DNA of 64,000 nt from Acidobacteriaceae bacterium. Lineage in GTDB: Bacteria > Acidobacteriota > Terriglobia > Terriglobales > Acidobacteriaceae. A program made the translations under genes and the position numbers. Under the pieces are notes generated by a model that was not told the origin of the DNA, ran no database searches, and saw only the letters and a program-made list of their open reading frames with translations. Below are positions 33,902 through 43,802 of this stretch, in pieces. Numbering within the stretch: position 1 is the first letter of the stretch; each line of letters starts with the position of its first letter. Location of the stretch: the NCBI GenBank assembly GCA_003132445.1, contig PKXU01000136.1, positions 37,125 through 101,124 on the forward strand, in the 5' to 3' direction.

Positions 33902-33931
33902 TTGTGTAAAGTTGCGACCGATGGCTATAAA
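33902..33931 (+). promoter_or_regulatory. Promoter-like site of the 33975 gene
   Basis: TTGTGT (33902-33907), 18-bp spacer, TATAAA (33926-33931), 44 bp before the gene. Confidence 0.35.
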
Positions 33932-33974
33932 GGATGCATCCAATCAGACAGCATAGGCCGGCTTGGAAAGGTTG

Positions 33975-34469
33975 ATGTTAAACATAATGGCCAAAACAGT
34001 TGCAGCACGAACTTATGAAGAGGCGCTCTCCTGGGTGCGCGATCACGGCTTCGACGTGACCGATGCGCCCGGAACCAATGCCCGTGTATTTCTGCGAAAG
34101 TATAACGTCTCCGCAGCAATCCAGAAGGGGCCCGACGATTCGGTGAAGATTTTCGCTTATCCCGGATACCTGATTGGCAGCGAGATTTCGAAGCTAGTCA
34201 ACCGTGGGTATCAGCAGTTTCTTAAGACTTCCAAGGCGGAGATCCCGGCTACCGCCGACCACCTGAAGGCGCTGCAGGCTTTTTCCGAGGAGCTCAAGGA
34301 AGCGCTAGGCCTTCCCAGCCTTTACAACGAGTCCCTCGGAACAGTGAGCGAGTCCTACCAATACGATCGTATCGAGAACCGGGATAAAGCGCCGGTGGAT
34401 CGTCCCAAGCGCCCCTGGGAAGTTGCCGGCAAGGCGGCAGCCGTAGCAGCAAAAAAAGGTCGAGCGTAA
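33975..34469 (+). CDS. Conserved-looking protein of unknown function
   Basis: A 164-residue soluble protein; ATG 33975 or 33987 could be used, both close to ggaaagg at 33965. The N-terminal ~90 residues appear alpha/beta (TYEEALSWVRDHGFDVTD, RVFLRKYNVSAAIQKGPDDSVKIFAYPGYLIGSEISKLV), the middle is helical (LKALQAFSEELKEALGL), and the tail is basic (DRPKRPWEVAGKAAAVAAKKGRA), suggesting possible nucleic-acid contact. No known motif is recognised. It is divergent from cysM and has its own promoter-like sequence. Confidence 0.65.
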   Translation: MLNIMAKTVAARTYEEALSWVRDHGFDVTDAPGTNARVFLRKYNVSAAIQKGPDDSVKIFAYPGYLIGSEISKLVNRGYQQFLKTSKAEIPATADHLKALQAFSEELKEALGLPSLYNESLGTVSESYQYDRIENRDKAPVDRPKRPWEVAGKAAAVAAKKGRA

Positions 34470-34558
34470 GCACATTCTCAAGAGTCAGAGCACGCTGAGG
34501 CAGTGCGGACTGATTGCTCTCTTGGACCCCGCAGACCGCCATCGCGAGAAAACGAGTT

Positions 34559-35758
34559 TCATCGCACTCCGAGCAGAATATCGATCGTCAGCTGATCGAG
34601 CTTTTCGTAGGGCAGGCGTTTCTTCATAATCTCGTCCTTATTGAAAACGTGAGCCAGCAACGCCGCTGATCCCTTATCGGTGTAGCCGTTGACTTTTGGA
34701 GTTCCCGGCACGGCCGCAGAGATTTCCTTGAGAATCGACTGAATCTCGCCATCGGCATTCCAGCGCGCGGCTTTTTCTTTGAGAATCAAATAGGTTCGCA
34801 TACACCCACGGGCAAAATCTTTGACTCCCTCGTAATCCTCTGTGCGGTAGGCGTGGGCGTCGAAGTGCCGAGAGCCGTCGTAGCCCACATCTTCCAAGAA
34901 TTTCACGAGCCAGAATGCAGACTTCGGATTGTTGGAACCGAAACGCAAATCCTGATCGTAACGTCCTGGAGCTTGGTCGTTCAAATCAATGTGAAACAAT
35001 TTACCCGCGTCCCAAGCTTGCGCAACTCCATGCATGAAGTTCAGGCCCGCCATCTGCTCGTGTGCGACTTCAGGATTGACACCCACCATCTCGGGATGAT
35101 CGAGGGTCGGAATAAAGCCAAGATAATGGCCGGTGGTGGCCATATAAATGTCGCCGCGCGGTTCGTTGGGTTTGGCCTCGAGAGCGAAGCGGTATCCGTA
35201 TTTGCGAGCGATGTTGTACTCGCAAAGATAGTTGACCGCCTCACGCAAGTGTTTGATAGCCTCATCGGCTCGGCGACAAGCATCGGTCTCGACGCCTTCG
35301 CGCCCGCCCCACAAGACGAAGATTTTCGCGCCCAGCTCCGCGCCTAGATCCATTGCGCGCATAGTTTTCTGCAGAGCGTAGGCGCGCACTTCAGGGTCGT
35401 TGGCGGTGAAGGCGCCGTCACGAAACACGGGGTGAAAAAACAGGTTTACTGTTGCCATGGGAACGACGATTCCACTTTCCTGGCAGGCTTTGCGGAATTC
35501 GCGGACGATGCGGTCGCGCTCGGCTGGGGTCGCGTCGATCGGAACCAGGTCATTGTCGTGCAGATTGACCCCCCAGGCCCCAATCTCGCCTAATACGCGC
35601 GCAATTTCCACCGGGGGCAGGGTAGGGCGCACCGCGTCGCCGAAGGGGTCCCGGCCACGATTGCCGAGTGTCCACAATCCGAAGGTGAATTTATCTTCAG
35701 GCCTGGGCTGGTACGGTTCGCCCTTACCGCCGGTTCGCACGCTCTTCGCAGTTTTCAT
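34559..35758 (-). CDS. xylA: Xylose isomerase
   Basis: A 399-residue TIM-barrel isomerase converting D-xylose to D-xylulose with two divalent metals. Active-site elements: GVNLHDNDL (His, Asp), [18 protein letters not shown] (Glu, Lys), [11 protein letters not shown] (Glu, His), [19 protein letters not shown] (Asp cluster), [10 protein letters not shown]. It belongs to the shorter, actinomycete-like class, without the N-terminal extension of E. coli XylA. It is divergent from the GH3 xylosidase gene, and a shared operator-containing region lies between them. Its product feeds the XylB encoded 3 kb away. Confidence 0.95.
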   Translation of the reverse strand: MKTAKSVRTGGKGEPYQPRPEDKFTFGLWTLGNRGRDPFGDAVRPTLPPVEIARVLGEIGAWGVNLHDNDLVPIDATPAERDRIVREFRKACQESGIVVPMATVNLFFHPVFRDGAFTANDPEVRAYALQKTMRAMDLGAELGAKIFVLWGGREGVETDACRRADEAIKHLREAVNYLCEYNIARKYGYRFALEAKPNEPRGDIYMATTGHYLGFIPTLDHPEMVGVNPEVAHEQMAGLNFMHGVAQAWDAGKLFHIDLNDQAPGRYDQDLRFGSNNPKSAFWLVKFLEDVGYDGSRHFDAHAYRTEDYEGVKDFARGCMRTYLILKEKAARWNADGEIQSILKEISAAVPGTPKVNGYTDKGSAALLAHVFNKDEIMKKRLPYEKLDQLTIDILLGVR

Positions 35759-35857
35759 TAGTCCTCCGACCTAAGATTGTAACTCTGGACGGCTTGATTG
35801 AATGAGCCAAGTCTATCGTTTTCACCAAGCTGGAGGATAGAACTCCGGGCAGCCTTC

Positions 35858-35913
35858 TTGACCGCGGGAGTCCACTGTGCTAAAAGCGACGGTCGACCGT
35901 AATCGTTAACGGA
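35858..35913 (+). promoter_or_regulatory. GH3 promoter with LacI-type operator
   Basis: TTGACC (35858-35863), 17-bp spacer, TAAAAG (35881-35886), then cgtaatcgttaacgga (35898-35913) just after the expected start point. This 16-mer differs by one base from the site at 41448-41463 upstream of the LacI-family gene. Confidence 0.6.
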
Positions 35914-35981
35914 CTTATGTCAACCAGAGACAATTTTTCTCTGCTGGTATTCGACAGCGCGGGTTTGGGAGGAAATCTTCG

Positions 35982-38636
35982 ATGAAAATGCGTGAAACCA
36001 ATCTCCAGTTGGCTGCCTTTCTTGCGGCAATTTGTTTCCAACCGTTAATTCAATCGGCTGCCCAGACGGCTGGCAGCGCGGTTTATTTGGATCCCTCCCA
36101 GCCTATCAATGTGCGGGTCGACGACTTGATCGGGAAAATGACTCTGGAAGAGAAAGCTTCCCAATTGGTAAATCAGGCGCGCGCAATTCCCAGACTTCAA
36201 GTGCCGGGTTACGACTGGTGGAGCGAGGCCTTACATGGAGTTGCAAACGCCGGAACGGCGACGGTTTTCCCCGAGCCGATTGGATTGGCAGCGACGTTTG
36301 ACGACTCACTGATCCACCAGATGGCGATTATCATCAGCACCGAAGCGCGCGCCAAACATAATCAGGCCGTTAAAGCGGGACGTCGCGACATTATGGAGGG
36401 TCTGGATTTCTGGTCGCCGAACATCAACATTTTTCGCGATCCGCGCTGGGGCAGGGGCCAGGAGACCTACGGCGAGGATCCATTTCTTACCGGGCGCATG
36501 GGCGTGGCATTCGTAACCGGACTACAAGGGGACGATCCGAAATACTTCCGTGTGATCTCGACGCCGAAGCATTTCGCGGTGCACAGCGGGCCGGAGCCAT
36601 CGCGGCACAGCATTGACGTGCAGGTATCGAAGCACGATATGGAAGACACTTATCTACCTGCGTTTCGCGCCGCGATTACCGAGGGCAAAGCGGAATCGAT
36701 CATGTGCGCTTATAACCGCGTGAATGGCGAGCCCGCTTGCGCGAATACCTTTCTATTGCAGGACACATTGCGCGGCGCCTGGAAGTTTAACGGCTACGTG
36801 GTGTCAGACTGCGACGCGATTGTTGACATTTATCAAGGGCACCACTTTGTGAAGAGCCAGGCGGAAGCCGCTGCCGTCTCATTGAAGAAAGGCATGGACA
36901 ACGAGTGTGCGGACTTTTTCACCGTGGCCAAGGATGGTCGTGATTACCAACCGTTCGTGGATGCCGTGAAACAGGGATTGCTCAGCGAAGCTGACATCAA
37001 TATCGCCCTGAAGCGATTGTTTACGGCTCGGATGCGGTTGGGAATGTTCAATCCTCCCGATACAGTGCCCTATGCCCAGACGCCAGACTCGGAGATTGAC
37101 AGCGCTGCGCATCGAGAGCTGGCTCTGAAGACAGCGCAGGAGTCGATGGTGCTGCTGAAGAACGATGGAGTGCTGCCCTTCTCAGGCAACGTGAAGAAGA
37201 TTTTAGTCGTAGGACCTTTGGCCGATTCCGTGGAAGTACTGCACGGCAATTACAGTGGGACGGCGTCGCACGCGGTGACGGCGCTGGAAGGGATTCGTAA
37301 GCAGTTTTCATCGGCCCAGGTAACGTATGTTGCAGGAACTAACTTCCTGCGTCAGGAAACTGTGATTCCCAATTCCGCACTCTCGACTGACGATGGGAAG
37401 TCTGGATTGAAGGCTGAATATTTCTCTGGCAGCGATTTCAGCGGAACGCCGCAGGTCGTGCGTACCGATGCCGTGATTGACCTTCAACTTTTTCATCCCA
37501 AGCCGAACGCGATCGTTCCCCCGCCGGGCATGAAAGATTTTTCCGCTCGTTGGACCGGTTTTCTAACTCCGGCCGAGTCTGGTATGTATAAAATCGGGCT
37601 GGTTGGTTCGATGAATCGCATGTGGCTCGATGGAAAATTAATTGTCGACGATGCGGTGTTGCACGACCCCAATTCGCAGGGAGTTACGCTTTCGCTGGAG
37701 AAGGGACGTCGCTATGCAGTCAGGATCGAATTCCTGCGCGGCGGATTTGGCACCAGGCTGGTATGGCTGCCGATAAGCGTCGATCCTAGTTTTGAAGCGG
37801 CTTCGGCGGCGCGACAAGCCGATGTTGTGGTCGCAGTGGTCGGGATCACATCCAGGTTGGAAGGCGAAGAGATGAAGGTGGACGTTCCGGGATTCAAGGG
37901 CGGCGACCGCACCAGCCTGAATCTGCCGGCAGAAGAAGAAGCTATGCTCGGCGCTTTAAAGGGAACGGGCAAACCGCTGGTCGTCGTGCTGATGAACGGA
38001 AGTGCTCTGGCTGTGAATTGGGCCAACGATCATGCCAATGCGATTCTCGAAGCCTGGTATTCGGGTGAAGAAGGTGGGACGGCAATCGCGCAGACCCTCG
38101 CGGGAACGAACAATCCTGCTGGACGGCTGCCGGTAACTTTTTACAAAGGAATCGAGCAGTTACCGCCATTCGAAGATTATGCGATGAAAAACCGTACCTA
38201 TCGCTACTTCGAGGGAGAGCCTCTGTATCCTTTCGGCTACGGGCTCAGTTATTCGAAATTCGAGTATAGCAATCTGAAACTATCGAGCACGGAACTCGAC
38301 GCCGGCAATCCACTCGAAGTCGATGTAGACGTGAAGAATGCCGGGCAGCACGCGGGAGATGAGGTGGTGGAACTTTACATCACTTTTCCCAAGTTGCCGG
38401 GCGCGCCTCTGCGGGCGCTTCGCGGCTTTAGCAGAGTTCATTTAGGAACTGGCGACGCGCAGCATGTAAAGCTCACACTGCAGCCGCGTGACTTGAGCTA
38501 TGTGAACGAGACGGGAGATCGAATGGTTGCGGCGGGAGACTATTCGATTACCGCTGGCGGAGGACAACCGGGAACCGCTGCCTCGCAGGCAACTGCTCGG
38601 CTCACGATTCGCGGAGAGCAAAAGTTGCCGGAGTAA
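35982..38636 (+). CDS. GH3 beta-xylosidase/glucosidase with PA14 domain
   Basis: An 884-residue exported glycoside hydrolase. ATG follows gggaggaaa. Signal peptide ~1-27, GH3 N-terminal barrel (~40-330) with the nucleophile in VSDCDAI (Asp276), then the GH3 C-terminal alpha/beta domain interrupted by a PA14 lectin-like insert (~473-600, LKAEYFSGSDFSG..RWTGFLTPAESGMYKIGLVG). A fibronectin-III-like domain (~770-880, VELYITFPKLPGAPLRALRGF) closes the protein. The VSDCDA motif is typical of GH3 xylosidases and arabinofuranosidases. Context with xylA, xylB and GH67 makes release of xylose from xylo-oligosaccharides the likely role. Confidence 0.92.
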   Translation: MKMRETNLQLAAFLAAICFQPLIQSAAQTAGSAVYLDPSQPINVRVDDLIGKMTLEEKASQLVNQARAIPRLQVPGYDWWSEALHGVANAGTATVFPEPIGLAATFDDSLIHQMAIIISTEARAKHNQAVKAGRRDIMEGLDFWSPNINIFRDPRWGRGQETYGEDPFLTGRMGVAFVTGLQGDDPKYFRVISTPKHFAVHSGPEPSRHSIDVQVSKHDMEDTYLPAFRAAITEGKAESIMCAYNRVNGEPACANTFLLQDTLRGAWKFNGYVVSDCDAIVDIYQGHHFVKSQAEAAAVSLKKGMDNECADFFTVAKDGRDYQPFVDAVKQGLLSEADINIALKRLFTARMRLGMFNPPDTVPYAQTPDSEIDSAAHRELALKTAQESMVLLKNDGVLPFSGNVKKILVVGPLADSVEVLHGNYSGTASHAVTALEGIRKQFSSAQVTYVAGTNFLRQETVIPNSALSTDDGKSGLKAEYFSGSDFSGTPQVVRTDAVIDLQLFHPKPNAIVPPPGMKDFSARWTGFLTPAESGMYKIGLVGSMNRMWLDGKLIVDDAVLHDPNSQGVTLSLEKGRRYAVRIEFLRGGFGTRLVWLPISVDPSFEAASAARQADVVVAVVGITSRLEGEEMKVDVPGFKGGDRTSLNLPAEEEAMLGALKGTGKPLVVVLMNGSALAVNWANDHANAILEAWYSGEEGGTAIAQTLAGTNNPAGRLPVTFYKGIEQLPPFEDYAMKNRTYRYFEGEPLYPFGYGLSYSKFEYSNLKLSSTELDAGNPLEVDVDVKNAGQHAGDEVVELYITFPKLPGAPLRALRGFSRVHLGTGDAQHVKLTLQPRDLSYVNETGDRMVAAGDYSITAGGGQPGTAASQATARLTIRGEQKLPE

Positions 38637-38644
38637 CTCTTCGT

Positions 38645-40138
38645 TTACTCGAATACCCGGCGGAGCGCAGGATAGATTTTCCGGTACGTGGCGTAGGAAC
38701 TTTGCATGGTTTTCGAAGCTTCCGCATTCGGAGCGATGCGCGACGCTACGCGCACGACGCTGTCGCAAGCCTCATCGACTGAGTTCCATGCGCCGGCTCC
38801 CACGCCTGCCAGAATCGCCGCTCCGTAGGCAGCACCTTCCTCTGCCGCAACGATTTCGACTTCATGTGCGTATACATCCGCCTGGATCTGTCTCCACAGC
38901 GGCGACCTCGCGCCGCCGCCACCAAGTCGAATCGAGGTCACCGGAATCCGCATCTCCCCGAAAATCGTGAACGTGTCTTTCAGACTGTACGCCACGCCTT
39001 CCATGACAGCGCGAATCAGATGCCCGCGTGTGTGGGAAGCGGTCAGTCCCAGCAGCGCTGCACGAGCGTTCGGGTCGAGATGGGGCGTGCGCTCGCCCAT
39101 CAGATACGGCAGCCACAAAGCACCTTCTGAACCAGCGGGAGCCGCACTGGCTTCGTCCGCGAGAATATCGTAGGGATCGCGCGCATTCTGCGCTGCGAAT
39201 CCAAAACGATCTCGAAACCAGCGCAAAGATAATCCGGCGGCCTGAGTGACACCCATTACATGCCAGCGTCCGGGGATGGCGTGGCAAAAGGTGTGCAAGC
39301 GCCCTTGAGGATCGAGCGCCGGACGATCGGTGGCAGCAAACACAACGCCCGAGGTTCCTATTATGGCGCTGACCGCACCGGCACGTGCTATTCCCATGCC
39401 AACGGCGCCGGCAGCTTGATCTCCTGCTCCGGCTACGACTGGCGTGCCCACTCGCAGTCCGGTTGCCTCAGCCCCGGCGGCAGAAACTTTCCCACATACT
39501 TGCGACGATTCATAGAGCGTCGGAAGCAACCGCTGATCAATTTCCGTCTTATGCAAGACTTCCGCGGACCAGCGGCGGTTGGCCACGTCCAGCATAAGTG
39601 TTCCCGAGGCATCCGCCACGTCGATGGCTCGTTCGCCGGTCAGACGAAATCGCACGTAATCCTTCGGCAGCATAACGTGCGCCACGCGCGACCAGTTGTT
39701 GGGCTCGGTCTCACGCACCCAGAGTAATTTTGTAAGCGTGAAATTAGTGAGAGGAGGATTACAAGTCAGTTGAATTAAGCCGTCGCGGCCAAAAGAATCG
39801 GAAAGCTCCTTGCTCTGCGCCTCGCTCCGCTGATCGCACCAGATAATTGCACTGCGCACGACCTCATCGTCTGGATCGAGCAGTACGGCGCCATGCATTT
39901 GCCCGGAGAACCCGACGCAGGCAATCCGGTCAGCGCTAACATTGGCAGTAGCAAGCGCTTTGCGAACCGCTAAACCACAGGCTCGCCACCAGTCTCGCGG
40001 ATCTTGCTCCGCCCAGCCGGGACGTGGACTGCGGAATGCCTCGTGTTCCTCGGAGCCAGACGCAACAATTTTCCCCACGCTGTCGATAGCCAGCGCCCGC
40101 GTGCCGCTGGTGCCGACGTCGATGCCTAGATATGTAAT
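38645..40138 (-). CDS. xylB: Xylulokinase, apparently starting at ATT
   Basis: A 497-residue FGGY kinase phosphorylating D-xylulose. ATP/sugar motifs: YLGIDVGTSGTRA, GFSGQMHGAVLLD, WCDQRSEAQ, GAGDQAAGAVGMG, LPYLMGERTPHLDPNARA, RLGGGGARSPLWRQIQADV. An ideal aaggagg (40149-40143) lies 4 nt before ATT at 40138, which gives I/M-TYLGID.., exactly where XylB homologues start. No ATG, GTG or in-frame TTG lies nearby; the next possible start is TTG 40234 inside the regulator gene and would add 32 residues unlike the family. It is convergent with GH3 (8 bp between stops) and downstream of the regulator gene. Confidence 0.9.
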   Translation of the reverse strand: MTYLGIDVGTSGTRALAIDSVGKIVASGSEEHEAFRSPRPGWAEQDPRDWWRACGLAVRKALATANVSADRIACVGFSGQMHGAVLLDPDDEVVRSAIIWCDQRSEAQSKELSDSFGRDGLIQLTCNPPLTNFTLTKLLWVRETEPNNWSRVAHVMLPKDYVRFRLTGERAIDVADASGTLMLDVANRRWSAEVLHKTEIDQRLLPTLYESSQVCGKVSAAGAEATGLRVGTPVVAGAGDQAAGAVGMGIARAGAVSAIIGTSGVVFAATDRPALDPQGRLHTFCHAIPGRWHVMGVTQAAGLSLRWFRDRFGFAAQNARDPYDILADEASAAPAGSEGALWLPYLMGERTPHLDPNARAALLGLTASHTRGHLIRAVMEGVAYSLKDTFTIFGEMRIPVTSIRLGGGGARSPLWRQIQADVYAHEVEIVAAEEGAAYGAAILAGVGAGAWNSVDEACDSVVRVASRIAPNAEASKTMQSSYATYRKIYPALRRVFE

Positions 40139-40184
40139 GCTGCCTCCTTGACCTACAACCGGATCTCGCGCGAGAGCGCTGGGG

Positions 40185-41306
40185 CTATGCGAAATCCCGG
40201 GCCAGTTGGTGCGACGTTTCTCGCTGCTGATCAACTTGTTCCTTGGCCGACTCTTGAGACTGTCTGTGCAAAAAGAAATCCAGATTCCCGCGCATCACCA
40301 GATGCGGAGCCAGCGCGACTTGATGCGATTGATTCACGCCCTCAGCCAGGAACTCATGCAACATGCGAAACGCCGTTTGACCCTGCGCCTTCGGACGCTG
40401 GTAGATGGTCGCTGCCACAGCGCCAGAGCGGATGTAAGGAACAAGATCGGAGAACAGATCAGTCGTTATGACGGTCAGACGTTCCAGCACGTTCGCATCC
40501 CGGGCGGCATTCAACACCGGGATTGAGGCTTCCGTCATCACATAGACTCCCGCCAGATTGGAACATTCTTCAAAGACTTTGCGAGAATTGCCATACGCTT
40601 CCGACTCCACGCCGTGATCTTCGATCGGTTTCAGCAGACGCAGGTTGGGATAATAGGAACGCAAAGTCTTTTCAAACGCAGCGCACTTCTCGGCATGCTC
40701 CGTGATCGCCATATCGAACAGAGTGATTGCAATGGACCCCTCTTGCCCACGCAGAAATCTTCCCATGAGATCAGCGGCGATGGAGCCGCTGGCTAGAGTA
40801 TCGACAGATACGACTCCGAGACGGCCGCTATGGAGAGCGTCCGTAGCGACGCAAACAACAGGAATTCCGGCGTGGGAAGCGCGACCGATCCAAGGCCCTA
40901 ACACTTGCGGACGGCTGGGAAAGGTAATGATTCCGTCCACGCCATCGGCGATGGCCGATTCAAAAGCCTCTTCCTCGCCTTCGTCCAGGTGAGGGTAGGT
41001 GCGAAACTCAATCTCCATATTCTCCAGCAGGATCGACGCGGCTTCTTCGCGAATACCCGCGCGCACCTCATCCCAAAAAGACGTGGTTCCCTTCAGCGTG
41101 TTCACGGAGATCCGCAAAGTTTTCTTGGAAGATAGATAGCGGGCGGCAAGGTTAGGCCGGTATCCGAGGGTTCGCGCCATTTGCAGAACCCGTTCTTTTG
41201 TCTCAGGACTTACTCCGGGGTTGTCATGCAAAGCGCGATGCACGGAACCGATCGAAGTGCCCAGAGCGTTGGCAATGTCACGAAGAGTGGTGGGAGGCTT
41301 GCCCAT
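40185..41306 (-). CDS. LacI-family regulator of the xylose/xylan locus
   Basis: A 373-residue repressor: N-terminal HTH (TTLRDIANALGTSIGSVHRALHD..), hinge with GYRPNLAARYLSS, then a periplasmic-binding-protein-like sensor domain (~65-340; closing TIYQRPKAQGQTAFRMLHEFL). Lying between the GH67 and xylulokinase genes on the same strand, it is most likely the xylose- or glucuronoxylan-responsive regulator of this cluster. A 16-bp operator-like site occurs 140 bp upstream of it and at the xylA/GH3 divergent promoter, implying autoregulation. The ligand is inferred. The C-terminal ~30 residues are Gln/Glu-rich and atypical. Confidence 0.9.
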   Translation of the reverse strand: MGKPPTTLRDIANALGTSIGSVHRALHDNPGVSPETKERVLQMARTLGYRPNLAARYLSSKKTLRISVNTLKGTTSFWDEVRAGIREEAASILLENMEIEFRTYPHLDEGEEEAFESAIADGVDGIITFPSRPQVLGPWIGRASHAGIPVVCVATDALHSGRLGVVSVDTLASGSIAADLMGRFLRGQEGSIAITLFDMAITEHAEKCAAFEKTLRSYYPNLRLLKPIEDHGVESEAYGNSRKVFEECSNLAGVYVMTEASIPVLNAARDANVLERLTVITTDLFSDLVPYIRSGAVAATIYQRPKAQGQTAFRMLHEFLAEGVNQSHQVALAPHLVMRGNLDFFLHRQSQESAKEQVDQQRETSHQLARDFA

Positions 41307-41447
41307 TTTTTGTTGGACCGCGTCCTGGCGCGGAGGTTCATCCGCGGCATGACTTGTTTTAACTTTTGTTCCGAACCCTATGAACCCGGTTTTCTTGACT
41401 CAGTTAACGGGATTCAACGCGAGTATCGCGGTTGAAGCCCACAGAAT

Positions 41448-41463
41448 CGTAAACGTTAACGGA
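41448..41463. promoter_or_regulatory. LacI-type operator upstream of the regulator gene
   Basis: cgtaaacgttaacgga, near-palindromic around a central CG as LacI-family sites are. 15 of 16 bases match 35898-35913. A further gttaacgg half-site lies at 41403-41410. Confidence 0.6.
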
Positions 41464-41493
41464 ACCCGACAAATTGCGCAAGCCAAGCCGCAC

Positions 41494-43659
41494 TTAATTA
41501 TGCTGATCGCTCACAGCCTGGGCCTGAAACGCGACTCGCCCTTTGTTATCCGGAATGCCTGAAAGGTGATAAATCCAGTTGCAGATGGTATCGCGCCAAA
41601 CAACTGCTTCCCCCGCCTGATACTGGAACCGACTCAGAATGTCACGATATCGCTCGTCATCGATGTGGCCTTCCACTGCCTTCCACTGGGTAATAAAGTC
41701 GCGAGCAGCCTCCGCGCCGTCATAGTGCGAATCGTAGATATGTTGGATCACCGTTTTTCCCGAACGAAGAACATAGGTGTAGGGCACATGATGAAAAAAT
41801 AAGAGCAAGTTGTCGGGACAACGTGTGAGAGACTCATAGAAAACCTGCACCTCGGGCGGATATTGACCAATAAAACCGGTGCCCGTCGCCACAGTGCGAT
41901 CCATGCCGATCCCCTGATGATCGGCGCGGTGCCATTGCCCCCAGCCATTGTCTTCCGAGGACTCCGGCCCGGGATCGTAGTGATTTCCCAGGATGTTGGT
42001 CAGCGTTCCCGCGCCCAGGGGCCCCGTATAGCTTTCGTAAACGTGCCAGGAGCTGAGCTGCATCTCACTGATGGTCTTAACCACCAGCGGATCAGTGCCG
42101 AAGGTGAGTCGCGTCCATTCGTCGATAATATTTTCGGCTTTGAGATTGGGGTTCCACGCCAGCCGTCCGAAGCCAAAGAGATTCGCCATGGCTAATGGAC
42201 TGCCGAGCCAATTGGCATCGAGGCCGACGTTGGCTACACCAACAAATCCCCCGACGGGGCGATGAAAAACGCGTCTAGCCACGAGATCTTTCACCGGCGT
42301 AGCGTTGCCATCGACACGCATATCGAAATCCAGAACTTCTTTCCACATGGGAACGAGAAAACAAAGCTGCCGTTGCTGCCCTGTGTATTCCTGCGTGATC
42401 TGCAGCTCGATGGCTTCATTGGTGCGCCGCAGTCCTGCGAAAAGCGGCGACGCCGGTTCGCGTACCTGGAAATCGATCGGACCATTCTTGATCTGAACGA
42501 TAACGTTGTCATCGAAGTCGCCATCCAAGGGGCGGAAATTATCGTAGGCAGCCTTCGCGCGATCATTCTTCAGGTTGTGCCAATCCAAATGGTGGTTGTA
42601 CACAAAGGCCCGGTAGAGAACGACGCCTCCATGCGGCTTGAGCGCGCGTGCAATTACGTTCGCCGCGTCGGCGGGCGTTCGGCCATAGGTTGAGGGTCCA
42701 AGTCGACCCTCCGAATCGGCTTTCACGACGACACCGCCGAAGTCCGGAATCTTCCGGTAGATTTCGTCAACCTTTTTACGCCACCACTCGGCCACTCTTG
42801 GATCGAGGGGATCAAACGTATCCAAGCCTCCTATCACTTTGGGGCTGCTCAGATCGACCGAGATGGAAAGTCTTACACCCCAGGGACGGAATACGTCTGC
42901 AATACGGCTGACTTGCGCAATGAAACTGTCTTCGAGAACGCCGGGCGCAGCATTTACGTTATTGATCGTGCATCCATTAATCCCAATGGATGCCAGCAAG
43001 CGGGCATATTGTCCCGCACGGCTTAAGTCGCTGCGGACTTTGCCATCGGCAAAAAATATCGAGCGACCGCCGTAGCCGCGTTCGATGCGGCCATCGAGAT
43101 TGTCCCATTGATTCACCCAACGGATTGGCGCGAAAGGCTGCTGTAATTCATCGATGGAGGTTATGTTTTCTCCGCGAGCGATCTTGCTCAGCAATTCAAA
43201 TACGCCGTACAGCACTCCGCGATCTGTGACGGCGGTGACGATCAGACATTGATGATTATGGATATTCGTCATCTTCAACCAATATCCATCGTTTTTAATT
43301 TTTTCAGGCGGTCGTAGTTCTGGAGCCAGGACGCGCAGTTCTGTTAGCGTTCCCAACACGAGGGCGTTCGCATCAGGCAAAATGTTGCTCACGCGCAAAG
43401 TCTTCCCTGTCATTTGCGCCACGCCGTGAACTAATTCTAGTTGTGCGCTTTTGAGCACCGACGAATCGCCAAGCACAACAGCCTCTGGAAATTGCTCGTA
43501 AGCGGCGGCTGTTTGCCTATCTAATCGCGAATAGCGCAGCCAGGCCTCAGCTCCCGTTTCGGCAGAAAGAGGTGGAGTGAACGATGTGGCGCAAAGAAAA
43601 ACCGCTGCGCCTAAGAGTAAGCAACGAAAAATTGTGCGCACGCAGTGAGTCGTCATCAT
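41494..43659 (-). CDS. GH67 alpha-glucuronidase, exported
   Basis: A 721-residue enzyme removing (4-O-methyl-)glucuronic acid from xylan ends. ATG 43659 follows gaagagg and begins a signal peptide (THCVRTIFRCLLLGAAVFLCATS..); three upstream in-frame ATGs are less likely. GH67 features: RWVNQWDNLDGRIERGYGG, GINGCTINNVNA, WWRKKVDEIYRKIPDFGG, VKADSEGRLGPSTYGRTPADAAN (acid Glu), DFDDNVIVQIKNGPIDFQVREP (base region), WHRADHQGIGMDRTVATGTG, HHVPYTYVLRSGKTVIQHIYDSHYDGA. It is first in the operon GH67-regulator-xylB. Many GH67s are cytoplasmic or cell-associated, so export here places glucuronic acid removal outside the cytoplasm. Confidence 0.95.
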   Translation of the reverse strand: MMTTHCVRTIFRCLLLGAAVFLCATSFTPPLSAETGAEAWLRYSRLDRQTAAAYEQFPEAVVLGDSSVLKSAQLELVHGVAQMTGKTLRVSNILPDANALVLGTLTELRVLAPELRPPEKIKNDGYWLKMTNIHNHQCLIVTAVTDRGVLYGVFELLSKIARGENITSIDELQQPFAPIRWVNQWDNLDGRIERGYGGRSIFFADGKVRSDLSRAGQYARLLASIGINGCTINNVNAAPGVLEDSFIAQVSRIADVFRPWGVRLSISVDLSSPKVIGGLDTFDPLDPRVAEWWRKKVDEIYRKIPDFGGVVVKADSEGRLGPSTYGRTPADAANVIARALKPHGGVVLYRAFVYNHHLDWHNLKNDRAKAAYDNFRPLDGDFDDNVIVQIKNGPIDFQVREPASPLFAGLRRTNEAIELQITQEYTGQQRQLCFLVPMWKEVLDFDMRVDGNATPVKDLVARRVFHRPVGGFVGVANVGLDANWLGSPLAMANLFGFGRLAWNPNLKAENIIDEWTRLTFGTDPLVVKTISEMQLSSWHVYESYTGPLGAGTLTNILGNHYDPGPESSEDNGWGQWHRADHQGIGMDRTVATGTGFIGQYPPEVQVFYESLTRCPDNLLLFFHHVPYTYVLRSGKTVIQHIYDSHYDGAEAARDFITQWKAVEGHIDDERYRDILSRFQYQAGEAVVWRDTICNWIYHLSGIPDNKGRVAFQAQAVSDQHN

Positions 43660-43802
43660 CGCAGTCCTCTTCATGGCAGTCATCATCATGGCGTCGAGCA
43701 CTAAACCGGGAAACAGCTTATCCTCATAGTCTCAAGTTCGCGCCCCTAGAACTCGCCGGATTCAAACGATGGTAGCGTCCCAGAAGAGTATTCCAGGATA
43801 TT

